Positions 16,812 through 26,624 of a stretch of DNA of 49,035 nucleotides are shown here, in pieces. The position numbers and the translations under genes were made by a program. The notes below the pieces were generated by a model, which was given only the letters and a program-made list of their open reading frames with translations, was not told where the DNA came from and ran no database searches. Every line of letters starts with the position of its first letter. Position 1 is the first letter of the stretch. This DNA is from an uncultured bacterium (GTDB lineage Bacteria; Bacillota; Clostridia; Lachnospirales; Lachnospiraceae): the NCBI GenBank assembly GCA_945949875.1, contig CAMFGH010000007.1, forward strand, positions 1 to 49,035, read 5' to 3'.

Positions 16812-17329
16812 GAGTCCTGCTCTCAGAGGAGGATGTAGACAAAAGAATACAGGAGATCGGCGAACAGATCAGCAAGGATTATGCCGGAAAGCAGGTTCAT
16901 CTGGTATGCGTATTAAAGGGAGGCGTATTCTTTCTTTGTGAGCTTGCAAAGAGAATTACGGTTCCGGTTTCCATGGATTTTATGTCCGTGTCAAGCTATG
17001 GCAGCGCAACAAAATCCAGCGGCGTTGTTAAGATCGTGAAAGATCTGGATGAGCCACTGAAGGACAAGGATGTACTGGTTGTTGAGGATATCGTAGATTC
17101 CGGAAGAACGCTCAGCTATCTTCTGGATATGCTTCGGGACAGAGGACCCAAAAGTATTAAATTATGTACCCTTTTAGACAAACCGGAACGACGGGTTGTG
17201 GATGTAAATGTGGATTACACAGGATTTAGCATTCCGGATGAGTTTGTTGTTGGATATGGACTGGACTATGACCAGAGATACCGCAACCTTCCATTTATCG
17301 GAGTGGTTGAATTTGATGGAGAAGAATAG
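16796..17329 (+). CDS. hpt: Hypoxanthine phosphoribosyltransferase
   Basis: The 177-residue purine salvage enzyme makes IMP/GMP from hypoxanthine/guanine and PRPP. The PRPP-binding motif VLVVEDIVDSGRTL is at about 96-109, and the base-binding end DEFVVGYGLDYDQRYRNLPFIGV is intact. It begins inside tilS (16-nt overlap, gacggaggagag upstream), so translation is likely coupled. The tilS-hpt-ftsH order is conserved in Firmicutes. Confidence 0.96.
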   Translation: MSEHVRVLLSEEDVDKRIQEIGEQISKDYAGKQVHLVCVLKGGVFFLCELAKRITVPVSMDFMSVSSYGSATKSSGVVKIVKDLDEPLKDKDVLVVEDIVDSGRTLSYLLDMLRDRGPKSIKLCTLLDKPERRVVDVNVDYTGFSIPDEFVVGYGLDYDQRYRNLPFIGVVEFDGEE

Positions 17330-17345
17330 AGGTTAAAGAAAGAAA

Positions 17346-19163
17346 TTGAATCAGAATAGTAAGCCAAACAGAGGAATGAATGCATATCTGATCATGATGG
17401 CTCTGATCCTGCTGTTTTTTGTAATTGTAAGTTATTTTACTTCCAGCAATCAGAGTTATACCTATCAGGATATGGAAAACGTATTGGAACTGGATAATGT
17501 CTCAGCGGCAACCATCACGCCGGACCAGACATCGCCTACCGGTTCCGTTTCCCTTCGCCTTAAAACGGGGGAAATGATGACTGTTTATGTGACAGACGTA
17601 AAAGAGGCAGAAAGCCTATTAAAGAGTTATGATATTTATCCGGTGGTAAAAGAACCAAAGGGAGAAAGTGTATTCTCTACACTGATTCTGCCTATTTTGA
17701 TCAGTGCAGTGGTATTTATCATTATTCTTTCCATCATGAATGGCCAGGCCGGCGGTGGTGGAAACAGTAAAATGATGAATTTCGGTAAAAGCCGGGCCAG
17801 ACTCAGTCTGGGAGAAGGAAATGCAACCTTTAAGGATGTAGCGGGGCTGAAAGAGGAAAAAGAGGATTTGGAAGAAATTGTACAGTTTCTGAAAAATCCC
17901 GGAAAATTCACACAGGTAGGTGCCCGAATTCCGAAAGGTGTTCTGTTAGAGGGCCCTCCGGGAACCGGTAAAACACTGCTTGCAAAGGCCATTGCCGGAG
18001 AGGCAGGGGTCCCTTTCTTTAGTATTTCCGGTTCGGACTTTGTTGAAATGTTTGTGGGTGTGGGTGCTTCCCGTGTCAGGGATTTGTTTAATGATGCAAA
18101 GAAGCATGCTCCCTGTATTGTTTTTATTGATGAGATTGATGCGGTTGCAAGGCGTCGTGGTACCGGTATGGGTGGTGGCCATGATGAAAGAGAGCAGACA
18201 CTCAATCAGTTACTGGTCGAAATGGATGGTTTTGGCGTGAACGAGGGGATTATCGTTATCGCAGCAACCAACCGTGTAGATATCTTAGACCCTGCTATTT
18301 TGCGTCCCGGACGTTTTGACAGAAAGATTGCGGTGGGCAGACCTGACGTGGGGGGCAGACAGGATATCCTGAAGGTTCATGCAAAAAACAAACCCCTTGG
18401 CGACGATGTCAATCTGGAACAGATCGCACAGACAACAGCCGGATTCACCGGTGCGGACCTGGAGAATCTGTTGAATGAATCTGCTATTATTGCTGCAAAG
18501 AATGACCGCCAGTATATCAGACAGTCCGATGTCAATCAGGCCTTCATCAAAGTAGGGATCGGCTCCGAGAAGAAGAGCCGTATTATTTCACAGCATGAAA
18601 AAGAAATCACTGCATATCATGAAGCAGGTCATGCTATTTTGTTTCACGTGCTTCCGGATGTTGGTCCGGTATATACGGTGTCTATTATTCCTACCGGTCC
18701 CGGTGCAGCCGGATATACCATGCCTTTACCGGAAAAAGACGATATGTTCATGACAAAGGGAAGAATGCTGCAGGATATCATGGTTTCTCTTGGTGGACGT
18801 ATTGCGGAAGAAATCATATTTAAAGATATTACAACGGGTGCATCTTCCGATATTAAGAAGGCAACCAAAGAGGCGCGTATGATGGTGACCAGATTTGGTA
18901 TGTCAGAGAATATCGGTGTGATCTGTTATGATGATGATGACGACGAAGTATTTATCGGACGGGATCTGGCACATGCAAAGACTCACAGTGAAATGATATC
19001 CGGTGAGATCGATAAAGAAGTGAAAACAATCATTGATGAATGTTACGCAAAAGCGAAAGAGATCATCCTGGAAAATGAGGATGTTCTGCACAGATGTGCG
19101 AAGCTTCTTTTGGAAAAAGAAAGAATTACCAGAGAAGAGTTTGAAGGCCTTTTTCAAGCATAA
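17346..19163 (+). CDS. ftsH: ATP-dependent zinc metalloprotease FtsH
   Basis: The 605-residue membrane protease degrades misfolded membrane proteins and regulators. Two membrane helices (about 13-31 and 113-130) flank a small external domain. The AAA domain has GPPGTGKT (Walker A, about 202-209), FIDEID (Walker B) and the SRH region [20 protein letters not shown]. The zinc site HEAGH is near 425. The region before GRDLAHAK carries an unusual run of five Asp. Start is TTG at 17346. It ends the operon begun by tilS. Confidence 0.97.
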   Translation: MNQNSKPNRGMNAYLIMMALILLFFVIVSYFTSSNQSYTYQDMENVLELDNVSAATITPDQTSPTGSVSLRLKTGEMMTVYVTDVKEAESLLKSYDIYPVVKEPKGESVFSTLILPILISAVVFIIILSIMNGQAGGGGNSKMMNFGKSRARLSLGEGNATFKDVAGLKEEKEDLEEIVQFLKNPGKFTQVGARIPKGVLLEGPPGTGKTLLAKAIAGEAGVPFFSISGSDFVEMFVGVGASRVRDLFNDAKKHAPCIVFIDEIDAVARRRGTGMGGGHDEREQTLNQLLVEMDGFGVNEGIIVIAATNRVDILDPAILRPGRFDRKIAVGRPDVGGRQDILKVHAKNKPLGDDVNLEQIAQTTAGFTGADLENLLNESAIIAAKNDRQYIRQSDVNQAFIKVGIGSEKKSRIISQHEKEITAYHEAGHAILFHVLPDVGPVYTVSIIPTGPGAAGYTMPLPEKDDMFMTKGRMLQDIMVSLGGRIAEEIIFKDITTGASSDIKKATKEARMMVTRFGMSENIGVICYDDDDDEVFIGRDLAHAKTHSEMISGEIDKEVKTIIDECYAKAKEIILENEDVLHRCAKLLLEKERITREEFEGLFQA

Positions 19164-19330
19164 TTAGCAATTAATTGTATAAATTGCACAAAAAGTTAGT
19201 GCTAATTTTGTAATATTTGTTGATTCTTTGGATTGTAGACATATAGGGGGTGTGCTAATATACTACTTGTAACCCCCCAATACATTATATAGTTTTTTGC
19301 TATACCCCATAAGAAAGAAATACCTTCTCT
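19164..19330 (+). other. Non-coding 3' region of ftsH with several short inverted repeats
   Basis: No gene is seen here. Short stems include ttagca with tgctaa around 19165-19204, taggggg (19244-19250) with cccccaa (about 19274-19280), and tatag with ctata around 19290-19306. They might be RNA structures in the ftsH 3' end; nothing family-like was recognised. Confidence 0.4.
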
Positions 19331-19362
19331 AAAACGGACAGTTTTTTTAAACTGTCCGTTTT
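19331..19362 (+). terminator. Terminator after ftsH
   Basis: A perfect inverted repeat, aaaacggacagttt with aaactgtccgtttt around a T loop, has T runs on both sides, so it could work in both directions. Confidence 0.88.
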
Positions 19363-19399
19363 ACTTTCAAGAAAAAAATATCAATAAAGGCTATAGATA

Positions 19400-19408
19400 T
19401 GTTATAAT
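19400..19408 (+). promoter_or_regulatory. Extended -10 promoter of the GH13 gene
   Basis: TGtTATAAT (19400-19408) is an extended -10 element 91 bp before the start codon; no good -35 is needed or seen. Confidence 0.5.
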
Positions 19409-19498
19409 TCTAAAGGAAAGTATCAGCTTCAGAGCATAGAATAGAAATATATAAATATGATAAAAGATTGTATGATATAAAAAGGAGTATTTGTAGTT

Positions 19499-21658
19499 AT
19501 GGAACTACACTCATTTAACAGACAGTATATTTCAGCAATGCGCCCGGTAGTGAATAAGAGGGCAATGCATTCAGATACCACCGGGAATTTCATTTTTCCG
19601 GAAGAACCCAATCCATATGGTGAGGTTACCATTCGGTTTCGTACCGCAAAGAATAATGTAGATGCAGTCTATTTCCAGCATAAGGGAGAATCCCATTTAA
19701 TGGAAATAGCGGAAACTACAGATATATTTGATTATTATGAAATTGTAGTTCAGTTGGAGAACGAAGCCTTTTCCTATTTCTTTAAAATTTTGGCAGGGAA
19801 GCTGACCTATTTCTTTGATCAGCGCGGCGTTGTGCATACAGCATTAGAGGATTACTATTTTACCATCATTCCGGGATTTTCTACTCCGAAATGGGCGAAA
19901 GGTGCTGTTATGTACCAGATCTATGTGGATCGTTTTTATAATGGTGATAAAACCAATGATGTACTGGATCATGAATATTATTATATCGGTGACTATTCTG
20001 TCCGTGTACCGGAGGAGCAGTGGGACAAATATCCTGCGCAAATGGGAATCCGGGAGTTTTATGGCGGAGATCTGCAGGGAGTAATGGATAAGCTGGATTA
20101 TTTACAGGATCTGGGAATCGATGTGATTTATTTTAATCCGCTGTTTGTATCCCCGTCCAATCATAAATATGATATTCAGGATTATGATTACATTGATCCC
20201 CATATTGGAAAGATCGTGTATGACGAAGGGGAACTTCTGCAGGATGGACAGACAGAAAACCGAAATGCAACCCGTTATATTAACCGGATCACAGATAAAC
20301 GGAATCTGGAAGCAAGTAACAAGCTGTTCGCAGATTTGATCGCAGAAGCGCATAAACGGGGAATTCGTGTCATTATAGATGGTGTATTTAACCATTGCGG
20401 TTCTTTTAATAAGTGGCTGGACCGGGAACGCATTTATGAAAATGCGGAAGGCTATGAAAAAGGTGCATATATAGCAGAAGACAGTCCGTACAGAGACTGG
20501 TTCTTTTTCCATGACCAGAATAAATGGCCTTATAATAACACCTATGACGGATGGTGGGGCCATGATACGCTGCCAAAACTGCATTACGAAGGTTCTCAGG
20601 AGCTTTTCGAATATATTATGCGGATCGGTGAAAAATGGGTTTCTCCACCCTATAATGCAGATGGATGGAGACTGGATGTGGCAGCAGATCTGGGTCTGAG
20701 CCCGGAAATGAACCATCATTTCTGGAAAGAATTCCGAAAACGTGTGAAAAGGGCAAACCCGGATGCCATCATATTGGCAGAGCATTATGGTGATGCCAAA
20801 GCATGGCTGGGTGGAAAAGAATGGGACAGCATCATGAATTATGATGCGTTTATGGAGCCTGTTACCTGGTTCCTTACCGGTATGCAGAAGCATAGTGATG
20901 ATTTTCGCCAGGATATGTTGGGAAATCCGGATAATTTCTGGGGAGCAATGAGGCATCACAATTCCAGAATGTCCATGCCATCCAGAGATGTGGCTATGAA
21001 TGAACTATCCAATCATGACCATTCCCGTTTTTTGACCAGAACCAACAGAAAAGTCGGCCGAACCAATACACTGGGACCGGAAGCGGCGAATGAAGGCATC
21101 AACAAAGCTGTTATGCGGGAGGCAGTGCTGATGCAGATGACCTGGACCGGCGCTCCAACAATTTATTATGGGGATGAAGCCGGTGTGTGCGGATTTACAG
21201 ATCCGGATAATCGCAGAACCTATCCATGGGGTCATGAAGACCAACAGATGATAGATTTCCATAAAGCAATGATCAAAATTCATAAATCAGGACCGGAATT
21301 TTTACGTGGCTCCTTAAAGCCTGTGGACGGAGAGTATAATTTTATTGCTTATGGACGGTTTACGGATACTGCAGTTTCCCTTATGGTGATCAACAATAAT
21401 GATTATGAAGTGACAAAAAATATCATTGTATGGACGCTGGGCGTGCCCAAAGATGGTGTATTAGTCCGCCGGATTCTGACGGATGAAACCGGATTTACTA
21501 CAGAGCCGGTAGAATACCCTCTTACAGGCGGGGCTTTTGACCTGACACTGCCCAAAACATCTGCAGCAGTTTTTTCTTATCGGACCAGGGATGAGTCTCA
21601 GGATTTTGAAGAATCCAAAAAGAAAGAACGGAAACATATATTTTCTTGCTTTTTTTAA
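19499..21658 (+). CDS. GH13 family glycoside hydrolase (neopullulanase/cyclomaltodextrinase-like)
   Basis: The 719-residue cytosolic enzyme has an N-terminal beta-sandwich (about 1-125) and a GH13 TIM barrel from about 135. The four GH13 regions are intact: DGVFNH (294-299), GWRLDVA with nucleophile Asp393, AEHYGD with acid/base Glu428, and NHD with Asp507. DVIYFNPLF and GAPTIYYGDEAG also fit. The N-domain plus lack of signal peptide points to intracellular hydrolysis of imported maltodextrins or cyclodextrins. The C-terminus ends in a Lys/Glu-rich tail after the beta domain. It is flanked by a terminator and tRNA genes and looks monocistronic. Confidence 0.88.
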   Translation: MELHSFNRQYISAMRPVVNKRAMHSDTTGNFIFPEEPNPYGEVTIRFRTAKNNVDAVYFQHKGESHLMEIAETTDIFDYYEIVVQLENEAFSYFFKILAGKLTYFFDQRGVVHTALEDYYFTIIPGFSTPKWAKGAVMYQIYVDRFYNGDKTNDVLDHEYYYIGDYSVRVPEEQWDKYPAQMGIREFYGGDLQGVMDKLDYLQDLGIDVIYFNPLFVSPSNHKYDIQDYDYIDPHIGKIVYDEGELLQDGQTENRNATRYINRITDKRNLEASNKLFADLIAEAHKRGIRVIIDGVFNHCGSFNKWLDRERIYENAEGYEKGAYIAEDSPYRDWFFFHDQNKWPYNNTYDGWWGHDTLPKLHYEGSQELFEYIMRIGEKWVSPPYNADGWRLDVAADLGLSPEMNHHFWKEFRKRVKRANPDAIILAEHYGDAKAWLGGKEWDSIMNYDAFMEPVTWFLTGMQKHSDDFRQDMLGNPDNFWGAMRHHNSRMSMPSRDVAMNELSNHDHSRFLTRTNRKVGRTNTLGPEAANEGINKAVMREAVLMQMTWTGAPTIYYGDEAGVCGFTDPDNRRTYPWGHEDQQMIDFHKAMIKIHKSGPEFLRGSLKPVDGEYNFIAYGRFTDTAVSLMVINNNDYEVTKNIIVWTLGVPKDGVLVRRILTDETGFTTEPVEYPLTGGAFDLTLPKTSAAVFSYRTRDESQDFEESKKKERKHIFSCFF

Positions 21659-21706
21659 GGACTTATGATATAAATGATAATGTTCGAAAGAGAAGTAAGA
21701 ACAACT

Positions 21707-21788
21707 GGATGGATTCCCGAGTGGCCAAAGGGGACAGACTGTAAATCTGCTGCAAATTGCTTCGGTGGTTCGAATCCACCTCCATCCA
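21707..21788 (+). tRNA. tRNA-Tyr (GUA)
   Basis: The acceptor stem is ggatgga with tccatcc and discriminator A at 21788. The anticodon loop ctgtaaa gives GUA. A long variable arm, normal for bacterial tRNA-Tyr, and the T loop ggttcgaatcc are present. CCA is encoded only in part by chance. Confidence 0.96.
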
Positions 21789-21856
21789 TTATATACGAGT
21801 AAGACAGCAGAACAGTGCATGCACGTATGTCTGCGCATTCGTCCGAAAGTATATAT

Positions 21857-21942
21857 GCCGCAGTGGCGGAACTGGCAGACGCCCGGGACTTAAAATCCCG
21901 TGGGTAGTGATACCCGTACCGGTTCGATTCCGGTCTGCGGCA
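21857..21942 (+). tRNA. tRNA-Leu (UAA)
   Basis: The acceptor stem is gccgcag with ctgcggc and discriminator A. The anticodon loop cttaaaa gives UAA. A long class II variable arm and T loop ggttcgattcc are present. It lies 68 bp after tRNA-Tyr, likely in one transcript. Confidence 0.96.
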
Positions 21943-21963
21943 GTATTATCAGACATTTTAGGG

Positions 21964-21998
21964 GAAATGTAGAAAAAAACACTACATTTCTCCTTTTT
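21964..21998 (+). terminator. Terminator of the tRNA pair
   Basis: gaaatgtag (21964-21972) pairs with ctacatttc (21982-21990), followed by tcctttttat. Confidence 0.85.
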
Positions 21999-22001
21999 AT
22001 A

Positions 22002-22010
22002 TGCTATAAT
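22002..22010 (+). promoter_or_regulatory. Extended -10 promoter of the chemoreceptor gene
   Basis: TGcTATAAT (22002-22010) lies 40 bp before the GTG start, directly after the tRNA terminator. Confidence 0.6.
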
Positions 22011-22050
22011 AGACAAAAATCGGCACAATTTTTTACGGAGGTATTTCAAA

Positions 22051-23766
22051 GTGAAAAAGAAAACAAAAGATGGAGCAGTTGGATTTTTCTATTCCATGAG
22101 CTTTAAAGTCATGCTATTGGCAATTAGTGCGGTATTGATTACCAGTATGTATAGTTACTTTGCTATGATTCCCAGAATGCAGGAGATGCTCCAAAACAAT
22201 ACACAAAGTCAGATGAAGTCGCTGACAGAATCCTATGCACAGATTTTAAATAGTGCTATTATTTCCGGAAAGATAGAAGAAAGCGGTTATGACATGTATG
22301 ATGCTCTGCTAAGTAAAGCAGGTATCAAAGGCATTTCTTCTTCTTATGTGTATGTGGTCAGTGAAGATGGTACCATGTTGTATCATCCGACGAAAGAGAA
22401 AGTGGGCAATGCTGTTGAAAATGAAGTTATAACTGGTGTTGTTACAGACCTGAAAAATGGAAAAGTACCTGTAGGTATAACCGTAACATCCTATGAATTT
22501 AAAGGTGCTGTTAAATACGCATCTTATACTCTTCTGAATGACAGAAGTATTATGGTTATCTCTGCGGATGAGAGCGAAGTGCTTAAAGATGTTGTTGCTA
22601 TTAGAAATAGATTTTTCTATAGTTTGATTTTGATATTAGCTGTTATTTGTATCTTTGCATACAGTGTTTCCAGAATCATGATCAAACCGCTTCAGAAACT
22701 GACAGAGATTTTGCTGGAGACAGCGAATTTCAATTTTGTTCATAATCCGGCCAGCGAGAAAATCTGCAAACGGAAAGACGAAATCGGAACCATTGGACGC
22801 GCAACACAGGAAATGCGCCGCAATCTTCGTGATATGGTGACAGACATTGAAAGCGTTAACTTACAGATTACAAATAACGTAAACGAACTGGAGATCATCT
22901 CCGGAGAGATTAATAATAATTGTTCCGACAACAGTGCAACGACACAGCAGCTGGCTGCAGGTATGGAAGAAACCACAGCTACTGCAGAGACAATTAATGG
23001 TAATATCGGCCACATGAAAGGAAATGCAGAGGATGTTCTGCAGATGTCCAAGGCAGGCGAGGCATTATCCATAGAAGTAAAGGCCAGAGCGGAAGAACTT
23101 AAAAAGACAACAAATGATGCAACGGACAGAACCACGAAGCTGTATGAATCTGTAAAGGTTAAGACAGAAAAAGCGATTGAAGATTCAAAGGCAGTAGATA
23201 AGATTAATGAACTGACAGAAGCGATTATGTCGATTTCTTCCCAGACCAGCTTATTGGCACTGAATGCATCTATCGAAGCAGCCAGAGCCGGAGAAGCCGG
23301 AAGAGGATTTGCGGTTGTTGCTTCCGAAATCGGTAATCTTGCAAGTCAGACAACGGAAACGGTTAACAGCATCAATACTATCGTAAATGATGTAAACGGT
23401 GCAGTCAGCAGTCTGGCAGAATCTCTTCAGAGCACTATTGAATTCCTGGAGAAAGTGGTACTAAAAGATTATGATCAGTTTGCAAACGTCAGCGTTCAGT
23501 ATGATGCGGATGCAGGTCAGTTTGGTGAAAGCATGACTAAGATTGAGGCAGCTGTAAATGAGCTGACAGAAACGATTCTGGAAATCGCTGATTCTTTGAA
23601 CGGTATTACTGATACGGTAAATGAATCTACCATTGGCGTAACGGATATTGCTGAAAAGACAACAGAAGTTGTGGGACAGACGGTTAAGAATACGGAGCTT
23701 GTACATGATTGTATCAAGACAGTGGAAAAATTACAGCAAATTTCAGAGATGTTTGTATTAGAATAA
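22051..23766 (+). CDS. Methyl-accepting chemotaxis protein
   Basis: The 571-residue receptor has a membrane helix at about 18-38 and an extracellular sensor of about 150 residues (Cache-like: YVYVVSEDGTMLYHPTKEKVG). A second helix lies at about 189-210, then a HAMP linker and a long signalling coiled coil. The hairpin tip NASIEAARAGEAGRGFAVVA begins at residue 405 and binds CheA/CheW. No chemotaxis or flagellar genes are nearby. The start is GTG with acggaggt upstream. The ligand is unknown; Cache sensors often bind small organic acids or amino acids. Confidence 0.92.
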   Translation: MKKKTKDGAVGFFYSMSFKVMLLAISAVLITSMYSYFAMIPRMQEMLQNNTQSQMKSLTESYAQILNSAIISGKIEESGYDMYDALLSKAGIKGISSSYVYVVSEDGTMLYHPTKEKVGNAVENEVITGVVTDLKNGKVPVGITVTSYEFKGAVKYASYTLLNDRSIMVISADESEVLKDVVAIRNRFFYSLILILAVICIFAYSVSRIMIKPLQKLTEILLETANFNFVHNPASEKICKRKDEIGTIGRATQEMRRNLRDMVTDIESVNLQITNNVNELEIISGEINNNCSDNSATTQQLAAGMEETTATAETINGNIGHMKGNAEDVLQMSKAGEALSIEVKARAEELKKTTNDATDRTTKLYESVKVKTEKAIEDSKAVDKINELTEAIMSISSQTSLLALNASIEAARAGEAGRGFAVVASEIGNLASQTTETVNSINTIVNDVNGAVSSLAESLQSTIEFLEKVVLKDYDQFANVSVQYDADAGQFGESMTKIEAAVNELTETILEIADSLNGITDTVNESTIGVTDIAEKTTEVVGQTVKNTELVHDCIKTVEKLQQISEMFVLE

Positions 23767-23776
23767 AATAAAGGAG

Positions 23777-23816
23777 GCTGTCACTTTTACAAGGGTTTGT
23801 GAAGTGGCAGCTTTTT
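23777..23816 (+). terminator. Terminator after the chemoreceptor gene
   Basis: gctgtcactt (23777-23786) pairs with aagtggcagc (23802-23811), with a G-T pair, followed by ttttt. Confidence 0.88.
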
Positions 23817-23887
23817 GTTATGGGGGCTGGTATATTGTGGAAAAAGTGTGGTATGATATACGTTAAACTGTATTAGGAGTTGGAACA

Positions 23888-25633
23888 ATGAAAACGGCAC
23901 AACTGGTTAAAAGATTCTGGCCTTATGAAAGAAAATATATAAAAATAGTTCTCTTTGATCTTTTTTGTGCAGCACTGACCTGTATCTGTGATCTGGTACT
24001 GCCTCTTATCCTGCGTCATATTACCAATACTGCAATAAATGATCTGGCGCAGCTTTCTATTTCCCTGGTAATAAAACTGGCACTGCTATATCTGGTTCTA
24101 CGTCTGATTGATGCAGCAGCGCAGTTTTATATGGCAAGCACAGGGCATATCATGGGAGTATATATTGAAACCGATATGCGTCGGGATGCTTTTTCCCATT
24201 TGCAGGATTTAAGCGTATCTTATTATTCCAACCATAAAATAGGACAGATCATGGGGCGTATCACCAATGACCTGTTTGATGTAACCGAATTTGCACATCA
24301 TTGTCCGGAGGAATTTTTCATTGCCGGAATCAAAATAATGGTAAGCTTTTGTATTTTATGTACCTATAATGTACCTCTTACCATTATGGTTTTCCTATGC
24401 GTTCCTATTATGACCATTGTTTCAACCATCATCAATCAGAGACTGCGGGCAGCTTTTCGCAGGCAGAGGGTTCAGATCGGTGAATTAAATGCCGGGATCG
24501 AAGACAGCCTGTTGGGAGAGAGGGTTATCAAAGCTTTTGGCGCGGAACAGGCAGAGACTGAAAAATTTGAAAAAGGAAACCTTCTATTTCAGAAGATAAA
24601 AAAGAAATCCTATTACTTCATGGCAACGTTCCAATGCTCTACCAGACTGTTTGATGGATTAATGTATCTGGTTGTTATACTGGGTGGCGGCATTTTTGTA
24701 TGTAACAGATGGATCAGTCCGGGAGATCTGGTGGCATATACTCTGTATGTAACCACATTGATCGCTACCATCCGGCGAATTGTAGAGTTCGCAGAGCAGT
24801 TTCAGCGGGGTATCACCGGGATTGAGCGTTTTTTTGAAATCATGGACAGTGAAATAGAGGTATATGATATAGAAGGGGCTAAAGAACTGGAGGTAACGGA
24901 GGGTTCCATTACATTTGATCATGTAAGTTTTGAATATCCGGATGACCATAATGCAGTGCTTCATCATATGAACCTGCAGATAAGGCCCGGCGAAAAGCTG
25001 GCGGTGGTTGGACCTTCCGGCGGCGGAAAGACCACACTTTGCAACCTGATTCCAAGATTTTATGATGTTACAGACGGTTCTATCCTGATAGATGGACAGA
25101 ATATTGCTAAAGTGACACAAAAGAGTCTGCGTAAACATATCGGTATCGTACAGCAGGATGTATATTTGTTCAGTGGAACAGTGGCCGAAAATATCTCTTA
25201 CGGGCGAATGGGCGCATCCAGAGAAGATATTATAGAAGCAGCAAAGCTTGCCGGTGCGCATGAATTCATTATGGAGCTGGCAAAGGGATATGATACTTAT
25301 GTGGGTGAGCGGGGAGTAAAGCTTTCCGGAGGACAGAAACAGCGTATTTCCATTGCCCGTGTGTTTTTGAAAAATCCATCCATTCTCATTCTGGATGAAG
25401 CAACCAGTGCACTGGATAATGAAAGTGAGATCCTGGTAAATGAAAGTCTTGAAAAGCTGTCCAGCGGCCGAACCACGATAACGATCGCCCATAGGCTGAC
25501 AACGATTAAAAATTATGATAGAATCATAGTTCTAAGTAAAGATGGTATTGAAGAAGAAGGAACCCATGAGGAACTATTAAGTATGCATGGAACTTATTAC
25601 AGGTTGTGGAATCAGATTCCGGAAAGGAAATAG
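23888..25633 (+). CDS. ABC exporter, fused membrane and ATPase domains
   Basis: The 581-residue half-transporter has a six-helix type IV (MsbA/MdlB-like) membrane domain (about 15-320) and an ATPase domain (about 345-580). Walker A GPSGGGKTT is near 375, the signature LSGGQKQR near 478, Walker B ILILDEATSALD after it, and the H-loop is in TIAHRLTT. It would work as a homodimer or with a partner, but no second half-transporter is adjacent. The substrate is not predictable. The next gene starts 1 nt after the stop codon, indicating an operon. Confidence 0.92.
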   Translation: MKTAQLVKRFWPYERKYIKIVLFDLFCAALTCICDLVLPLILRHITNTAINDLAQLSISLVIKLALLYLVLRLIDAAAQFYMASTGHIMGVYIETDMRRDAFSHLQDLSVSYYSNHKIGQIMGRITNDLFDVTEFAHHCPEEFFIAGIKIMVSFCILCTYNVPLTIMVFLCVPIMTIVSTIINQRLRAAFRRQRVQIGELNAGIEDSLLGERVIKAFGAEQAETEKFEKGNLLFQKIKKKSYYFMATFQCSTRLFDGLMYLVVILGGGIFVCNRWISPGDLVAYTLYVTTLIATIRRIVEFAEQFQRGITGIERFFEIMDSEIEVYDIEGAKELEVTEGSITFDHVSFEYPDDHNAVLHHMNLQIRPGEKLAVVGPSGGGKTTLCNLIPRFYDVTDGSILIDGQNIAKVTQKSLRKHIGIVQQDVYLFSGTVAENISYGRMGASREDIIEAAKLAGAHEFIMELAKGYDTYVGERGVKLSGGQKQRISIARVFLKNPSILILDEATSALDNESEILVNESLEKLSSGRTTITIAHRLTTIKNYDRIIVLSKDGIEEEGTHEELLSMHGTYYRLWNQIPERK

Positions 25634-25634
25634 T

Positions 25635-26612
25635 ATGAGTTCATTATTTGAAAGTTTACCCTTTGCAATTGTATTGCTGCTGATAGGATTTGTGTTTTTG
25701 ATAAAAGGCGCAGATCTGTTTGTGGATGGCAGCTCCAATATTGCAAAAAAATTGTGTGTGCCATCGGTTATCATAGGCCTGACCATTGTGGCGATGGGAA
25801 CCAGCCTTCCGGAGACTGCGGTCAGTGTAACCGCATCTCTGGTAAATAATAATACACTGGCAATCAGTAATGCGGTCGGCTCCAATATTTTTAATATGAT
25901 GGTTGTGATCGGATTTTGCGGAGTGATCACCCCTGTAGCGGTTCAGGAGGAAACACTGAAAAGAGATTTCCCATTTTCTGTCATCTGCGCTCTGCTGCTT
26001 TTGGGAATGGGCTGTCATGGAATGGCACTGGATCAAATGGAAGGTCTTATTCTGGTAGTTCTTTTCATAGGATTTATTCTTACCATGATTCGAGCTGCAT
26101 TAAAGGCAAGAAAAACAGAACAATCCCAGGAAGATGAAACGGAAAAGCAGGCAGAGAAGACGCTGCCTGTCTGGAAATGCCTTCTGTTTGTGGTAATAGG
26201 AGTCGTTGGAATTGCGCTCGGTGGTGACTGGGTAGTAGAAGGAGCCTCTACCGTAGCGACTGCATTTGGGCTTAGCCAGACACTGATTGGCCTGACAATT
26301 GTTTCTATCGGAACCAGTCTGCCTGAGTTAGTTACATCGGTAGTTGCAGCCAGAAAAAAAGAAGTGGATCTGGCTGTGGGAAATGCCATTGGCTCCAATA
26401 TATTTAACATTTTAATGGTACTGGGTATTGCCTCTACCATCAGTCCGATTGATTTTATCATGAATAATGTAATCGACATCGTGATATTAGTGGTCTTCAG
26501 TATAATCGTCTGGATGATGGCAAAGTCCAGGAAGAAAATGGAACGCCGGGAAGGACTGATCATGCTTTTACTTTATGCCGGGTATATGGTATATATCATT
26601 GTCAGACCATAG
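25635..26612 (+). CDS. Calcium/sodium antiporter, CaCA family (YrbG-like)
   Basis: The 325-residue membrane protein has about ten helices and the two inverted alpha-repeats of the CaCA family: GTSLPETAVSVTASL with NAVGSNIFN in the first half, and GTSLPELVTSVVAARK with GNAIGSNIFNILMVLG in the second. These line the ion sites. A Glu/Gln/Lys-rich cytosolic loop (about 160-185) separates the halves. It exchanges Na+ (or H+) for Ca2+. An in-frame earlier start inside the ABC gene lacks a ribosome binding site; ATG 25635 follows aaagga. Confidence 0.92.
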   Translation: MSSLFESLPFAIVLLLIGFVFLIKGADLFVDGSSNIAKKLCVPSVIIGLTIVAMGTSLPETAVSVTASLVNNNTLAISNAVGSNIFNMMVVIGFCGVITPVAVQEETLKRDFPFSVICALLLLGMGCHGMALDQMEGLILVVLFIGFILTMIRAALKARKTEQSQEDETEKQAEKTLPVWKCLLFVVIGVVGIALGGDWVVEGASTVATAFGLSQTLIGLTIVSIGTSLPELVTSVVAARKKEVDLAVGNAIGSNIFNILMVLGIASTISPIDFIMNNVIDIVILVVFSIIVWMMAKSRKKMERREGLIMLLLYAGYMVYIIVRP

Positions 26613-26624
26613 GAGATTTGGCAA

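Noticed and set aside
18922-18960. Frameshift or slippage site in the Asp run of ftsH
   Set aside because: The gatgatgatgacgac stretch is a mixed-codon acidic loop, in frame, with intact sequence on both sides; it looks like natural variation of a surface loop.
20102-20959. Long minus-strand open frame (285 codons) inside the GH13 gene
   Set aside because: It is antisense to the catalytic core with all GH13 motifs on the + strand; its translation is Ile/His/Cys-rich and has no recognisable domain or ribosome binding site.
24659-25492. Long minus-strand open frame (277 codons) inside the ABC exporter
   Set aside because: It is opposite the ATPase domain, with biased composition and no start signals; the + strand gene explains the openness.
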